A stretch of DNA of 64,000 nucleotides from positions 248,001 to 312,000 of the forward strand of contig JAGXAN010000005.1 of assembly GCA_019075865.1 (NCBI GenBank), in the 5' to 3' direction. The notes under the pieces were generated by a model, which had not been told where the DNA came from, did not search any database, and saw only the letters and a program-made list of their open reading frames with translations. The stretch comes from Hyphomicrobiales bacterium (GTDB lineage: Bacteria > Pseudomonadota > Alphaproteobacteria > Rhizobiales > Beijerinckiaceae). The stretch's first letter is position 1; every line of letters begins with the position of its first letter. Positions 10,367 through 19,905 of this stretch are shown one piece after another. Both the position numbers and the translations under genes were made by a program.

Positions 10367-10392
10367 CGCCATCCCTCCGGGATGGCGTTTTT
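10367..10392 (+). terminator. Rho-independent terminator of petABC
   Basis: A perfect nine-base-pair stem (CGCCATCCC paired with GGGATGGCG) closes a three-base loop and is followed directly by five T residues at 10388-10392. It sits 32 bases after the petC stop. Confidence 0.92.
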
Positions 10393-10484
10393 GTGATCTA
10401 TTTAGCTTCCGCAGGGGGGTAGTTTTCAAGACGCAAAGCTGCTTAACTGCCCGCGGTTAACAGCGATATTGGTGGGAGCATAAG

Positions 10485-12059
10485 ATGCACGGGATCAAAA
10501 ACTCAACATTGGACATGCGAGGTCCGGCCCTGTCGCGTCGTGGATTCCTTGGCGGATCGGCCGTGCTGGCATCGGGGCTGATCGTTCCACAATCCGCGCT
10601 GGCCGCAGATGAACCGGTCAAGGGCGGCAATCTGCGCCTCGGCCTTGGCGGCGGCTCAACCACCGATTCCATCAAGCCTGGCAGCTACAATGACAGCGCG
10701 ATGATTTCAGTTGCCCATGCGCTCTTCAACGGGCTCGTGGAATGGGATGCCGATGGCAAAATATCGCCGGAACTGGCCCTCGACTGGCAACCCAAGGACA
10801 GCGCCAAGACCTGGATAGTCTCGCTTCGCAAAGGCATCCCGTTTTCCAATGGCAAGACCTTCGACGCGGATGATGCAATCTATTCCATCAACATGCACCG
10901 CGGCAAGGACAGCAAATCAGGCGCCGTCGGCGCACTCAAGGAAATCACCGACGTCAAGAAGATCGACGCCAATACCCTCGAATTCACGCTGGATTCCCCT
11001 GACGCCGATTTCCCGTATGTCCTGACCGATTTCAACGTGTTGATGGTGCCCAATGGCCATACCGACTGGGCCAACCCGATCGGCACCGGCGCTTTTGTGC
11101 TGGAGAAATTCACCCCGGGCGTCAGCATTTCGATGAAAGCCACCGGCCATTACTGGAAACCGGGGCGCGGCCATGTCGACCACGTCGACATTACCATCAT
11201 CAATGACGCGACCGCCCGCCTCAATGCGCTGATTTCCGGCCAGGTCGATGCCATCAACCGGGTGGAACCGCAAGCCGTGGCGCTGCTCGAAAAGGCCCCG
11301 AACCTGAAAATCGTGCGCGCGCCGGGCGGCTGGCACGCGGTGATGGCGATGGAAATCGACAAGGCGCCTTACGACAACCCGAACCTGCGGCTCGCCCTGA
11401 AATATGCGGTGGATCGCGAACAAATTTTGAAATCCCTGTTCAGCGGCTATGGCACTTTGGGCAATGATCACCCGATTCCGCGCAGCGATCCCTATTTCAA
11501 CACCGAGCTCGCCCAGCGCCCGCACGATCCTGACAAGGCGAAATTCTATTTCAAAAAGGCGGGTTTGACGGACCCCGCCATCACCCTGCAGGTTTCGGAC
11601 GCCGCCTTCAATGGCGCGGTCAATATGGGCACGCTGTTTCAGGCCAGCACTGGCAATGCCGGGATCAAAGTCAACATCAAGAAAGAGCCGGCCGACGGCT
11701 TCTGGTCGAATGTCTGGCTCAAGGGCCCCTTTGTCGCCTCCTATTGGGGCGGGCGCGCTGCCGCGACCCAAATGTTCACTTCGGCGTATAAATCCAAAGC
11801 CAACTGGAATGAAACCCATTGGGATAACCCGAAATTTGATGGGTTGCTTGCCATGGCGCAAGCCACGACCGATGAAGCCAAGCGCAAAACCTACCTTTGG
11901 GACATGCAGTCAATGCTCTCCAACGAAGGCGGCGCGGTTATCCCCGTATTCCGTGACTGGCTCGACGGCAGTTCCAAGAAAGTTGGCGGCCATACCCCGC
12001 ATGGAGGCTATGACATGGACAATGGCATGATCTGCGAAAAGGCCTGGTTGCGGGCTTAA
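10485..12059 (+). CDS. Peptide/opine-type ABC transporter substrate-binding protein (Tat-exported)
   Basis: This 524-residue family-5 (DppA/OppA-like) binding protein delivers peptides, opines or similar solutes to the permeases that follow. The N terminus carries a twin-arginine signal SRRGFLGG followed by a hydrophobic stretch and an Ala-Ala cut site near residue 41. Family-typical text includes WDADGKISPELALDWQP and the SNGKTFDADDAIYSI segment. GGGAG precedes the ATG. Tat export suggests folding in the cytoplasm before export. The downstream permeases and fused ATPases make one operon; the substrate is not determinable. Confidence 0.9.
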   Translation: MHGIKNSTLDMRGPALSRRGFLGGSAVLASGLIVPQSALAADEPVKGGNLRLGLGGGSTTDSIKPGSYNDSAMISVAHALFNGLVEWDADGKISPELALDWQPKDSAKTWIVSLRKGIPFSNGKTFDADDAIYSINMHRGKDSKSGAVGALKEITDVKKIDANTLEFTLDSPDADFPYVLTDFNVLMVPNGHTDWANPIGTGAFVLEKFTPGVSISMKATGHYWKPGRGHVDHVDITIINDATARLNALISGQVDAINRVEPQAVALLEKAPNLKIVRAPGGWHAVMAMEIDKAPYDNPNLRLALKYAVDREQILKSLFSGYGTLGNDHPIPRSDPYFNTELAQRPHDPDKAKFYFKKAGLTDPAITLQVSDAAFNGAVNMGTLFQASTGNAGIKVNIKKEPADGFWSNVWLKGPFVASYWGGRAAATQMFTSAYKSKANWNETHWDNPKFDGLLAMAQATTDEAKRKTYLWDMQSMLSNEGGAVIPVFRDWLDGSSKKVGGHTPHGGYDMDNGMICEKAWLRA

Positions 12060-12087
12060 GACCCTGTTCCGGCTCATCCGCAACCGG

Positions 12088-13014
12088 TTGGCGCAAGGCG
12101 CGGTGACGCTCTTTGTTGCGTCCCTGCTCATTTTCGCTGGCACGGAATGGCTGCCGGGCGATCTCGCCAGCGCAATTTTGCAAAATAACGCAACCCCCTC
12201 CAACCTGGCTGCATTGCGGGCGCAACTGGGGTTGGACCGCCCCATTGCGCAGCGCTACCTCGAATGGCTCAACCACGCCCTGCATTTCGACTTCGGCACC
12301 TCCCTGGCCAATGGCCAGGTCGTGATCGCCGAAGTTGCGCCGCGCCTTGAAAACACATTGTTTCTGGCCGCCTATGCCGCCATCATCGCCGTGCCTTTGG
12401 CGGTGGGCCTCGGGCTGCTGGCAGCCATCTGGCAGGGCAGCTTCCTTGACCGGATAATCAATCTGCTCACCCTTACCGTAATTTCAGTGCCCGAATATTT
12501 TCTCGCCTACATCTTGATCCATTACCTGACCGTGTCTTTGGGCTGGTTTCCCTCCCTCGCCAATGTCAACACCGTCACCACCCTGGCGCAGCGCCTTTAC
12601 CTTACTTTTCTGCCCATGCTGACGCTGGTGATGGTGATAACCGCGCATATGATGCGCATGACGCGCGCCTCGATCCTGTCGATCATGGCCAGCCCCTATA
12701 TCGAAATGGCCTATCTGAAAGGTCTGCCTACCTGGCGCATCGTCATCGCCCATGCCCTGCCCAATGCGCTCGGCCCCATAGTCAATGTCATTGCCATAAA
12801 CCTCGCCTATCTCATCGTTGGCGTTGTTTTGGTGGAAAATGTGTTTGTTTACCCCGGTCTTGGGCAATTGATGGTGGATGCGGTCACCAAACATGACGTG
12901 CCAGTGGTGCAGGCCTGCGGACTGATCTTTGCCGTCGCCTTCATCCTGCTCAATCTGGTTGCGGATGTGGTCGCCATTATCAGCAACCCCCGCCTTCGCT
13001 ACCGGGCGGCGTGA
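12088..13014 (+). CDS. Peptide-type ABC transporter permease, DppB-like
   Basis: This permease of about 308 residues has six membrane spans and an RASILSIMASPYIEMAYLKGL segment, the EAA-type loop of DppB-like proteins, plus the ending EVVLVENVFVYPGLGQL-type motif. The start is uncertain. The TTG at 12088 is the first standard start in this frame, but eight upstream residues (LFRLIRNR) look like a normal family N terminus. A CTG at 12064 could therefore be the real start, just after the binding-protein stop. Confidence 0.88.
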   Translation: MAQGAVTLFVASLLIFAGTEWLPGDLASAILQNNATPSNLAALRAQLGLDRPIAQRYLEWLNHALHFDFGTSLANGQVVIAEVAPRLENTLFLAAYAAIIAVPLAVGLGLLAAIWQGSFLDRIINLLTLTVISVPEYFLAYILIHYLTVSLGWFPSLANVNTVTTLAQRLYLTFLPMLTLVMVITAHMMRMTRASILSIMASPYIEMAYLKGLPTWRIVIAHALPNALGPIVNVIAINLAYLIVGVVLVENVFVYPGLGQLMVDAVTKHDVPVVQACGLIFAVAFILLNLVADVVAIISNPRLRYRAA

Positions 13015-13018
13015 CTTC

Positions 13019-13846
13019 ATGCAGCTTCTTGGCCATAAATTGGGTTGGACGGCGACCTTCGGCATTGTCGTTGTTGCCATCAACCTGTGCCTGATGCTGT
13101 TCGCGCCATGGATCGCACCGCACGGCCAGAATCAGATCGTCGCGGACGCCTGGCTTACCCCCAATTCGCAGCAATGGTTGGGCACCGATGACCTCGGCCG
13201 TGACATGCTCACCCGCCTGATCTTTGGGGCACGCATGTCGATCGGGCTGGCGCTGAGCGCCACGCTTTTGTGCTTCGCGCTGGGCGTGTCCACCGGCTTT
13301 ACCGCCGCCATAGCCGGTGGCTGGGTCGATACCCTCCTTTCGCGTCTCGTTGACCTTTTGTTGTCAATGCCTTTGCTGATTTTCGCTTTCATGATCCTGT
13401 CGGTTATGGGAACCGCCATTCCGGTGCTCATTCTTACCGTCGGAATTCTCAATTCGGCCATCGTCTATCGCCTCGCCCGCTCGGTCGCCATGGGCATTGT
13501 CGTGCAAGATTATGTCGAGGCGGCGCGGTTGCGTGGGGAGGGCCTTGGCTGGATCATGCTGCGCGAAATATTGCCCAATGCCGCCCCACCATTATTGGCC
13601 GAATTTGGCCTGCGCTTCTGCTTCACATTCCTGCTGATCGCCGCGCTCAGCTTTTTGGGGCTTGGCGTGCAACCCCCCAACGCCGATTGGGGCTCCATGG
13701 TCAAGGATCTCAGCGGCATGATCAGCCTTGGCTCGTCAGCCCCCTTTTATCCAGCCGGCGCCATAGCCCTGCTCACCATTGGCGTCAATTTCATTGTCGA
13801 TTGGCTCCTCTCCATCCAGTCGCGCGGCCATGGGGAGGGCGCATGA
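13019..13846 (+). CDS. Peptide-type ABC transporter permease, DppC-like
   Basis: This 275-residue permease is the partner of the DppB-like protein. It shows the characteristic WLGTDDLGRDMLTRLIFGARMS segment and the EAA-type loop YVEAARLRGEGLGWIMLREILPNA, with about six membrane spans. The ATG at 13019 lies four bases after the previous stop. An in-frame ATG at 12929 lies within the upstream gene and yields an unrelated N terminus. The stop overlaps the ATPase start (ATGA), so translation is coupled. Confidence 0.9.
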   Translation: MQLLGHKLGWTATFGIVVVAINLCLMLFAPWIAPHGQNQIVADAWLTPNSQQWLGTDDLGRDMLTRLIFGARMSIGLALSATLLCFALGVSTGFTAAIAGGWVDTLLSRLVDLLLSMPLLIFAFMILSVMGTAIPVLILTVGILNSAIVYRLARSVAMGIVVQDYVEAARLRGEGLGWIMLREILPNAAPPLLAEFGLRFCFTFLLIAALSFLGLGVQPPNADWGSMVKDLSGMISLGSSAPFYPAGAIALLTIGVNFIVDWLLSIQSRGHGEGA

Positions 13847-15483
13847 TCGCCCCCTCAGACCCCTTGCTGCGTGTGCTGGGCTTGAGCGTTCAGGCGGTTG
13901 ACCGGCGCGGGAATGCCAGCCTCATCGTGGATGATGTTTCCTACGATTTGCAGCGCGGCGAAGTGCTCGGCCTGATTGGTGAATCGGGGGCTGGCAAGTC
14001 CACCGTCGGCCTCGCCGCGCTTGGCTTCGCCCGCCGTGGCTGCGAACTGGTGCGGGGAAGCGAATTCTTCCATGGCCGCGACATCCGGCAAATGCCGGCG
14101 ACCGAGCGCCGACAGTTGCGCGGTGCCAAAATCGCCTATATTGCGCAAAGCGCCGCCGCCGCTTTCAACCCGGCCAAAACCCTGATGGAACAGGTCATTG
14201 AAACCGTGGCATTCCACGGCCTGATGCCCGTCGACCAGGCACAAATGGACGCTATCGCGCTGTTTGATGCACTCGGGCTGCCGCATCCGCAAAGCTTTGG
14301 CAACGCTTACCCGCATCAGGTTTCCGGCGGCCAGTTGCAGCGCGCCATGGCCGCAATGGCGATGATGGCCAACCCCGATATTCTGATATTCGACGAGCCG
14401 ACCACTGCGCTCGATGTGACCACGCAAGTCGAAGTGCTCGCCGCCTTCCGCAACCTCATTCGCCAAAAACATACCGCCGCACTCTATGTTTCGCACGATC
14501 TGGCAGTCGTCGCCCAGATCGCGGATCATATTATGGTGCTGAGGCACGGCAAGGTCGTCGAGAGCGGCACGGCCGCCCGGATTTTGCAATCGCCGCAGCA
14601 AGACTATACCCGGCGCTTGGTGCGCGAGCGCGCCAGCCCAACCGAATTTCGCAAGCAGCCGGACGCCGCACCGCCGGTTCTGACCATCACCCGCATGGAC
14701 GCGAACTACACCAAAGCCAGCCGCACCCTGCGCGATATCAACCTCACCATTGGCATGGGGGAAACCTTCGCGATTGTGGGGGAGTCCGGCTCCGGCAAAA
14801 GCACGCTGGCGCGCGCCATCACCGGCCTGCTGCCAAGGGCAACCGGCGATATTGCCTTTTTGGGGGAGACCTTGCCCCCCCGCCTCGCACAACGCAGCAA
14901 GCGCCAGTTGCAGATGTTGCAAATGGTCACCCAAATGCCCGACACCGCGCTCAACCCGCATCAGAGTGTGCTGGATGTGATTGGTCGGCCAATGGCATTC
15001 TATTTCAATCATTCACCGGCGATTGTACGCGCCCGCGCCATCGAATTGCTCGCCCAGATGGATTTGCCGGAGAGTTTTCTTCATCGCCGCACGGGTGAAC
15101 TGTCCGGCGGGCAGAAACAGCGCGTCTGCATTGCCCGCGCGCTCGCCGCAGAGCCCAAACTGATCATTTGTGATGAGGTAACTTCGGCCCTCGACCCGCT
15201 GATTGGCGAGGAAATCATGCAATTGCTGCAAAGGCTGCAACAGACCACCGGCATCGCCTATATCTTCATCACCCATGATCTGGGCATCGTGCGGCGCATG
15301 GCGCATAAGGTCGCGGTCATGCTGAAGGGGGAAATCATCACGCAAGGCACGATTGCGCAAATTTTCAGCCCGCCATTCCACCCCTACACCGAAAAATTAC
15401 TGACCAGCGTTCCGCAAATGCGCGCCGACTGGCTGGACGACGTGCTGGCAAACCGCGTGACAAGCCAGTTGCAGACGCCCTGA
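13843..15483 (+). CDS. Fused DppD-DppF type ABC ATPase
   Basis: One 546-residue chain carries two complete ATPase domains instead of the usual separate DppD and DppF. Domain 1 (about residues 5-265) has GESGAGKST, VSGGQLQRAMAAMAM and ILIFDEPTTALDVT. Domain 2 (about 285-530) has GESGSGKST, LSGGQKQRVCIARAL and LIICDEVTSALDP. Similar fusions exist in the YejF/GsiA group. The ATG overlaps the permease stop as ATGA, with GGGAGGG upstream. It completes the operon begun at 10485. Confidence 0.92.
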   Translation: MIAPSDPLLRVLGLSVQAVDRRGNASLIVDDVSYDLQRGEVLGLIGESGAGKSTVGLAALGFARRGCELVRGSEFFHGRDIRQMPATERRQLRGAKIAYIAQSAAAAFNPAKTLMEQVIETVAFHGLMPVDQAQMDAIALFDALGLPHPQSFGNAYPHQVSGGQLQRAMAAMAMMANPDILIFDEPTTALDVTTQVEVLAAFRNLIRQKHTAALYVSHDLAVVAQIADHIMVLRHGKVVESGTAARILQSPQQDYTRRLVRERASPTEFRKQPDAAPPVLTITRMDANYTKASRTLRDINLTIGMGETFAIVGESGSGKSTLARAITGLLPRATGDIAFLGETLPPRLAQRSKRQLQMLQMVTQMPDTALNPHQSVLDVIGRPMAFYFNHSPAIVRARAIELLAQMDLPESFLHRRTGELSGGQKQRVCIARALAAEPKLIICDEVTSALDPLIGEEIMQLLQRLQQTTGIAYIFITHDLGIVRRMAHKVAVMLKGEIITQGTIAQIFSPPFHPYTEKLLTSVPQMRADWLDDVLANRVTSQLQTP

Positions 15484-15504
15484 AGCACTTTCTCAAAAGC
15501 TGGC

Positions 15505-15870
15505 TCAACGCCTTGGGGCCGGGGCCTCTGGCCCGGCCGTTGGCCTTGCCGCCCCCAGATATTGACAATGCTTTTGATGGGCCAACCGGCATTTGAAATA
15601 AGTGACATCCTGATTCGAGCGGCTGATCGTGGCCTCTGTATTGGCCTCAATGCACTGACGCCACTGATACAGCGCCGACACCTGATGCGCGACATCCAGT
15701 TCGCAGGCACGAATGCGCTTCTTGAATTTATAGGTATCAGGATGATGAATGCAGGCCGGCGATGGCGGCACAATGCAGGTTGTTAACGGCGTTCCAGATG
15801 CGCCCGCCTGCGGGTCCACCATCGGTTTGGGAGAGAACAGCAGGGCTGACGTCAAAATGATATGCAGCAT
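15505..15870 (-). CDS. Small secreted cysteine-containing protein of unknown function
   Basis: I do not recognise this 121-residue protein. It begins with a short hydrophobic stretch (MLHIILTSALLF) that could be a signal peptide. The mature part holds six cysteines, in segments such as TTCIVPPSPACIHHPD, RACELDVAHQV, YQWRQCIEAN and FKCRLAHQKHCQYL. Paired cysteines fit disulfide bonds in the periplasm. The C-terminal tail is Pro/Ala/Arg-rich and overlaps a GC-rich inverted repeat. I prefer the ATG at 15870; one at 15885 is in frame but too close to its putative ribosome site. Confidence 0.5.
   Translation of the reverse strand: MLHIILTSALLFSPKPMVDPQAGASGTPLTTCIVPPSPACIHHPDTYKFKKRIRACELDVAHQVSALYQWRQCIEANTEATISRSNQDVTYFKCRLAHQKHCQYLGAARPTAGPEAPAPRR
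15517..15538. other. GC-rich inverted repeat after the peptide ABC operon
   Basis: GGCCGGG at 15517-15523 pairs with CCCGGCC at 15532-15538 around an eight-base loop. It lies 34 bases after the ATPase stop and inside the 3' end of the convergent small gene. There is no T-run after it, so a terminator role for the ABC operon is only possible. Confidence 0.35.
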
Positions 15871-15912
15871 TTTCGCCCCGGCCATTCCTGAAACAGGCCG
15901 CAGGCGCTCCGC

Positions 15913-16482
15913 TCACGGTTCAAGCTCAGTATCCCAATAAAGGTAATCCATCCAGCTTTCATGCAGATAATTGGGCGGAAACAACCGGCCATTCTGGTGC
16001 AAGTCGGTCACGCTTGGCTGGAACGGGCGTTGCGAGGGGAACATATGCACTTCGGCGGGCAGACGGTCACTCTTGCGCAAATTGCAGCAGGCGCAGGCAG
16101 CAACGACATTTTCCCACGTAGTCATGCCGCCTTTGGAACGGGGCGTGACATGGTCAAACGTCAAATCCTCATGCGTGCCGCAATATTGGCAGGTGAAACG
16201 ATCGCGCAGGAACACGTTGAAGCGCGTGAAGGCGGGCTGCCGGGCCGGCTTGATATAAGTCTTGAGCGAAACCACCGAAGGCAATTGCATCTCGAAGCTG
16301 GCGCTGCGCACCACGCGGTCATAATTGGAAACAATGTTGACGCGATCCAGAAACACAGCCTTGATGGCATCCTGCCACGACCATAGCGACAACGGATAAT
16401 AGGACAGCGGCCTGAAATCAGCGTTCAAAACCAACGCGGGACAGGCGTCTGGTGAAACAATGGGTGCGAAGTGAACCGTCAA
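15913..16482 (-). CDS. HNH endonuclease family protein
   Basis: This 189-residue protein has a C-terminal HNH nuclease domain (about residues 95-150). CQYC and CACCN supply the zinc-binding CxxC pairs, and the catalytic region is LTFDHVTPRSKGGMTTWENVV. The N-terminal half (ALVLNADFRPLSYYPLSLWSWQDAIKA in part) is conserved in a widespread alphaproteobacterial HNH group whose cellular role is not established. It is not obviously next to a restriction or phage gene, so a DNA-repair or housekeeping role is as likely as defence. A seven-base inverted repeat lies upstream. Confidence 0.85.
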   Translation of the reverse strand: MTVHFAPIVSPDACPALVLNADFRPLSYYPLSLWSWQDAIKAVFLDRVNIVSNYDRVVRSASFEMQLPSVVSLKTYIKPARQPAFTRFNVFLRDRFTCQYCGTHEDLTFDHVTPRSKGGMTTWENVVAACACCNLRKSDRLPAEVHMFPSQRPFQPSVTDLHQNGRLFPPNYLHESWMDYLYWDTELEP

Positions 16483-16527
16483 TGCCGGACCCTCAACCTT
16501 TGCAAAGCTGGAACATTCCGGCGATGC

Positions 16528-16557
16528 GGCGTTACAACTCTCATAATGTATAACGCC
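16528..16557. promoter_or_regulatory. Inverted repeat upstream of the HNH gene
   Basis: GGCGTTA at 16528-16534 is the exact reverse complement of TAACGCC at 16551-16557, with 16 AT-richer bases between them. On the minus strand the interval contains TATACATTAT, which could hold a -10 element. This is 46-75 bases ahead of the HNH start, so an operator is plausible. Confidence 0.35.
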
Positions 16558-16589
16558 TGTGACGGAGTTGTGAAGGAGAATTTACCCAC

Positions 16590-19166
16590 TCACCCCAATT
16601 CACGCAAAGCGCCGGCCGGTTTTTGACCCAGAATCCGCCAGGTGCTGGCCAATCCCAAAACCAAAACCAGCAGCATCGCCAGAAAGGCCGAACCTGAAGC
16701 AGTGCCCCAAAGCAGGAAAAAATCCAGTTTCATCACATAGATAACAACAAGCCGTGCCGTAAATATCCCCAAAGTCAGGCCAAATATCGCGGTAATCAGG
16801 CCCAGCGCCAGAAATTCAATCAGAAAAGTCGTCAACAGATGGCTGCGTTTCATCCCCAGCATTTTTAGCACGACAGCATCATAAAGTCGGGCTTGCTGGC
16901 CCGAAGCTGCCGCCCCCGCCAACACGAGAATCGCACTCACCAGCGCAATGATCGAAACACCGCGAATCGCAAAGGCCAGTTGGCTCACCACCTGCTTGAC
17001 CGAATCAAGCGCATCCTTGACGCGGATGGTGGTCACTTCCGGCCATTTTTGGGCAACATCCTTCAGCAGCGTCAATTCCGCGCCAGCGCTGGTCGGCACA
17101 CCATAGGTGAGGCTGGCCAATTGGCTGTAGGGCGCGCCCGCGAATGTGTTGGGCGAGAAGATCATGACAAAATTCATGCCCATGTCCTGCCACTGCACTT
17201 TGCGAAAACTGGTCACCTGCGCGGTCAATTCGCGGCCCAGAACATTGACCGAGACAGTGTCGTGTAACTTTAACCCAAGTGTTTTGCCAATCTTGTCATC
17301 AAACGAGACCTGCGGCTGTCCACTCACATCCGCGCCCCACCATTGGCCCTCGGTGAGTACGGAACCTTTCGGCATGGCGCTGGCAAAAGTGATGCCGCGA
17401 TCCCCCCGCAAGACCCAGGCATCGGGATTGCTGGCCGGCACCGTTTCGGCATCGCGCCCGTTCAATTTGATGAGGCGCCCGCGCAACAGAGGCACCTGCG
17501 TGATCTTGGCATCGATCGCATGGGCCCGCAGGAATTGGTCAAATGCCGGTGCCTGCTGGCTTTGAATATCGAGAAAGAAAAAGGAAGGCGTTTTGCCCGA
17601 AGTGCCACGCGACAATTGATGGCGGATATTGCCGTCGATCTGCATGATTGCCACCAGAAGCGACAGCCCCAGCCCCAGGGACAGCACCATGGCGGGGGTC
17701 AGCGCGTCCGGGCGATGCAGATTGGCAATGGCCAGACGCCAATGCACCCGGCGAATATGCGGCATTTGGGCCGCGCCCAGCATGATCAGTGCGGCAATGC
17801 CACGCAACATCAACGCGCCGCCTATCACCAGCCCCATGAACCAAAGCGCAAGCCGCACATCGTCCGACAAAAGCAGGATGGTGGCCAGCAACCCGGCTGC
17901 GGCGAGCAGCGTCAACACCAGATAGAAGGGCCGCGGCCAGCGCCTGCCGCCATGCAACGCGTGTCGAAACAGCGCCGCCACCGGCACATCATGCGCCCGC
18001 CCCAGCGGCAGCATGGCAAAAGTCAGGGCGGTGAGCAGCCCATAGGCCAGCCCGATGAAAATCTGGCTGACATGAATATGCGGCTCCAAAGGAAACGGAA
18101 TGACCTGCGTGAGCACTCCGTTAAGCAAAAATGGCAGGGCCAGCCCGATTACAATGCCAATGACCGTTCCAATCACCGCAACGATCATCACCTGTACCAG
18201 CACCAGCGCAAAGGCGGTGCGGCCACTGGCCCCCAGCGATTTGAAGGTCGCCAGCGTGGCCTGCTTGCCCTGCACAAAGGCGCGCACCGCATTGGCAATG
18301 CCAATGCCGCCCACCAGCAGCACCGTCAGTCCCACCAGCGTCAGAAACTGCGTGAACCGCGCCAAATTGTCGGTAAATTCGGGAGAGATATTGGTGCGGG
18401 TGCGAACCTCCCAACCCTCTTTGGGAAAAGCCGCTTTGATGCGTTGAACCGTTTCATTGAGGCCTTGCGCCGCTGGCGTTCCTGCAGCACTGGGCAATTT
18501 CAGCCGATACAGCCAGGTAATCAGCGATCCGGGGCGCACCAGCCCGCTGGCGATCAGCGCTGGTTGCGCCATAATGACGCGCGGGCCAAACCCGATACCC
18601 GCCGCGAGCCGGTCAGGTTCATGCACGAGGCCGGCCCGCAACTCGAATTGCGCCTCGCCGATACGCAACGTGTCGCCGGTCTTGAGGTTGAGCCGTGCCA
18701 TAAGATCCGGGTCAGCCACCAACCCCCAAATGCCATCATGCTGCGCCAGGGCATCCTTTATCGTCTGGGCCGGAGCCATTTCGAGCTGTCCCAGCGTCGG
18801 ATAAAGCTCATCCACCGCCTTGATCTCGACCAGCGCCGCATTGCCCGCTTGCGAGCGCGCCATCGCCCTGATCATGCCAAGCGAGCTCAACGCGCCTTGT
18901 TGCTCCAGAAAATGACGGGCATCGTCCGGCATTTGCCTATGCGCCAGCGCGATTGAAATATCGCCGCCCAGAATGATTCGCCCCTGACTGGCAAGCCCAT
19001 CGGATATGGCTTGCGATGTCGCACCCACCCCGACAATCGCGGCCACGCCCAGCCCGATGCAACCCAGAAAAATCGCAAATCCCCGCAATCCCCCACGAAA
19101 ATCGCGGAGTGCGAGGCGAAAAAGCATGAAAAATCGGGCTGGATTGGGGATAATATCGACCTGCAT
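16590..19166 (-). CDS. FtsX-like ABC transporter permease (YbbP-type)
   Basis: This 858-residue membrane protein has the MacB/FtsX layout: an N-terminal span (FAIFLGCIGLGVAAIVGVG), a large periplasmic domain, a block of membrane spans in the middle and a final FtsX domain near residues 735-855. The start MLFRLALRDFRGGLRGF (ATG at 19127) is typical of YbbP-like proteins; the ATG at 19166 adds 13 residues, and neither has a clear ribosome site. Such permeases usually pair with a YbbA-type ATPase that extracts or moves lipids or lipoproteins. No ATPase is adjacent here. Confidence 0.87.
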   Translation of the reverse strand: MQVDIIPNPARFFMLFRLALRDFRGGLRGFAIFLGCIGLGVAAIVGVGATSQAISDGLASQGRIILGGDISIALAHRQMPDDARHFLEQQGALSSLGMIRAMARSQAGNAALVEIKAVDELYPTLGQLEMAPAQTIKDALAQHDGIWGLVADPDLMARLNLKTGDTLRIGEAQFELRAGLVHEPDRLAAGIGFGPRVIMAQPALIASGLVRPGSLITWLYRLKLPSAAGTPAAQGLNETVQRIKAAFPKEGWEVRTRTNISPEFTDNLARFTQFLTLVGLTVLLVGGIGIANAVRAFVQGKQATLATFKSLGASGRTAFALVLVQVMIVAVIGTVIGIVIGLALPFLLNGVLTQVIPFPLEPHIHVSQIFIGLAYGLLTALTFAMLPLGRAHDVPVAALFRHALHGGRRWPRPFYLVLTLLAAAGLLATILLLSDDVRLALWFMGLVIGGALMLRGIAALIMLGAAQMPHIRRVHWRLAIANLHRPDALTPAMVLSLGLGLSLLVAIMQIDGNIRHQLSRGTSGKTPSFFFLDIQSQQAPAFDQFLRAHAIDAKITQVPLLRGRLIKLNGRDAETVPASNPDAWVLRGDRGITFASAMPKGSVLTEGQWWGADVSGQPQVSFDDKIGKTLGLKLHDTVSVNVLGRELTAQVTSFRKVQWQDMGMNFVMIFSPNTFAGAPYSQLASLTYGVPTSAGAELTLLKDVAQKWPEVTTIRVKDALDSVKQVVSQLAFAIRGVSIIALVSAILVLAGAAASGQQARLYDAVVLKMLGMKRSHLLTTFLIEFLALGLITAIFGLTLGIFTARLVVIYVMKLDFFLLWGTASGSAFLAMLLVLVLGLASTWRILGQKPAGALRELG

Positions 19167-19324
19167 TTATGTCTCGGCGAATATGGGCCTTAATGGAAAA
19201 TAATCCAATCCATGCGAATAAAAAACTCCAGCGTTGATTAAAACAGACGCAAGGCCTATGTAAGCCTCAGGGGAAATGCGCTTTTGATGGGCTTGACGTG
19301 GACACTTTCCACAGGAGCAAGACC

Positions 19325-19891
19325 GTGCAACCAATTTTTATCAATTCCGGCGTTTTGCGCCGCATTTATCCACTCGATTCCCATGCTTTTCGGGATCATT
19401 TGCTGCGTTTGGACAGCGAAGGCCGGCATGACCGATTCGCGGCCGCCGTCTCCGACGCCTATATCGAAGATTATGTGGTTGGCTTCTTTCGCTCCGGCGA
19501 CATTGCCTACGGCTATTTCGTGGGCGAGGAATTGCGCGGTGCCGGTGAATTACGCCAGTTGGGCGATGGCACCGCCGAGGCCGCCTTCAGTGTAGAGCCG
19601 CAATGGCGGCGCACCGGCGTTGGCACGGCACTGATGTCTCGCATTGTGCGCGCCGCCCGCAACCGCAGCGACAAGACCCTGATGATGATGTGCCTGTCGC
19701 AAAACCGCGCGATGCAGCAATTGGCGCGGCACTTCTCCGCTGATCTGACTTTTGCCACCGATCAGGTGACAGGGCGGATGGTGGGGCGTTTGGCAACCCC
19801 GATTTCGATCTGGAGCGAAGCGTTTGACGATACATTGGGGCTTGTTGGCACCATGCTGCGGCCGCGTGCCGGTATCGCGCCGGTCATCTGA
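19325..19891 (+). CDS. GNAT family N-acetyltransferase
   Basis: This 188-residue protein has the acetyl-CoA-binding core of GNAT enzymes at about residues 90-140, with the P-loop-like VEPQWRRTGVGTALMSRIV. The acceptor substrate is unknown. I place the start at the GTG at 19325 because AGGAG lies upstream with good spacing; an in-frame GTG at 19298 lacks one. The gene diverges from the FtsX-type permease and converges with ispG, whose stop is 14 bases away. Confidence 0.82.
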   Translation: MQPIFINSGVLRRIYPLDSHAFRDHLLRLDSEGRHDRFAAAVSDAYIEDYVVGFFRSGDIAYGYFVGEELRGAGELRQLGDGTAEAAFSVEPQWRRTGVGTALMSRIVRAARNRSDKTLMMMCLSQNRAMQQLARHFSADLTFATDQVTGRMVGRLATPISIWSEAFDDTLGLVGTMLRPRAGIAPVI

Positions 19892-19905
19892 CCGGCAGCC
19901 TTGCG

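Noticed and set aside
13687-13842. Longer form of the fused ATPase beginning at 13687
   Set aside because: It overlaps the DppC-like gene in another frame and lacks family similarity. The ATG at 13843 has a ribosome site and an ATGA overlap.
17343-18956. A 537-codon plus-strand open frame across the FtsX-type permease
   Set aside because: It is Gln/His/Arg-rich antisense text, with no domain, opposite a clear permease gene.
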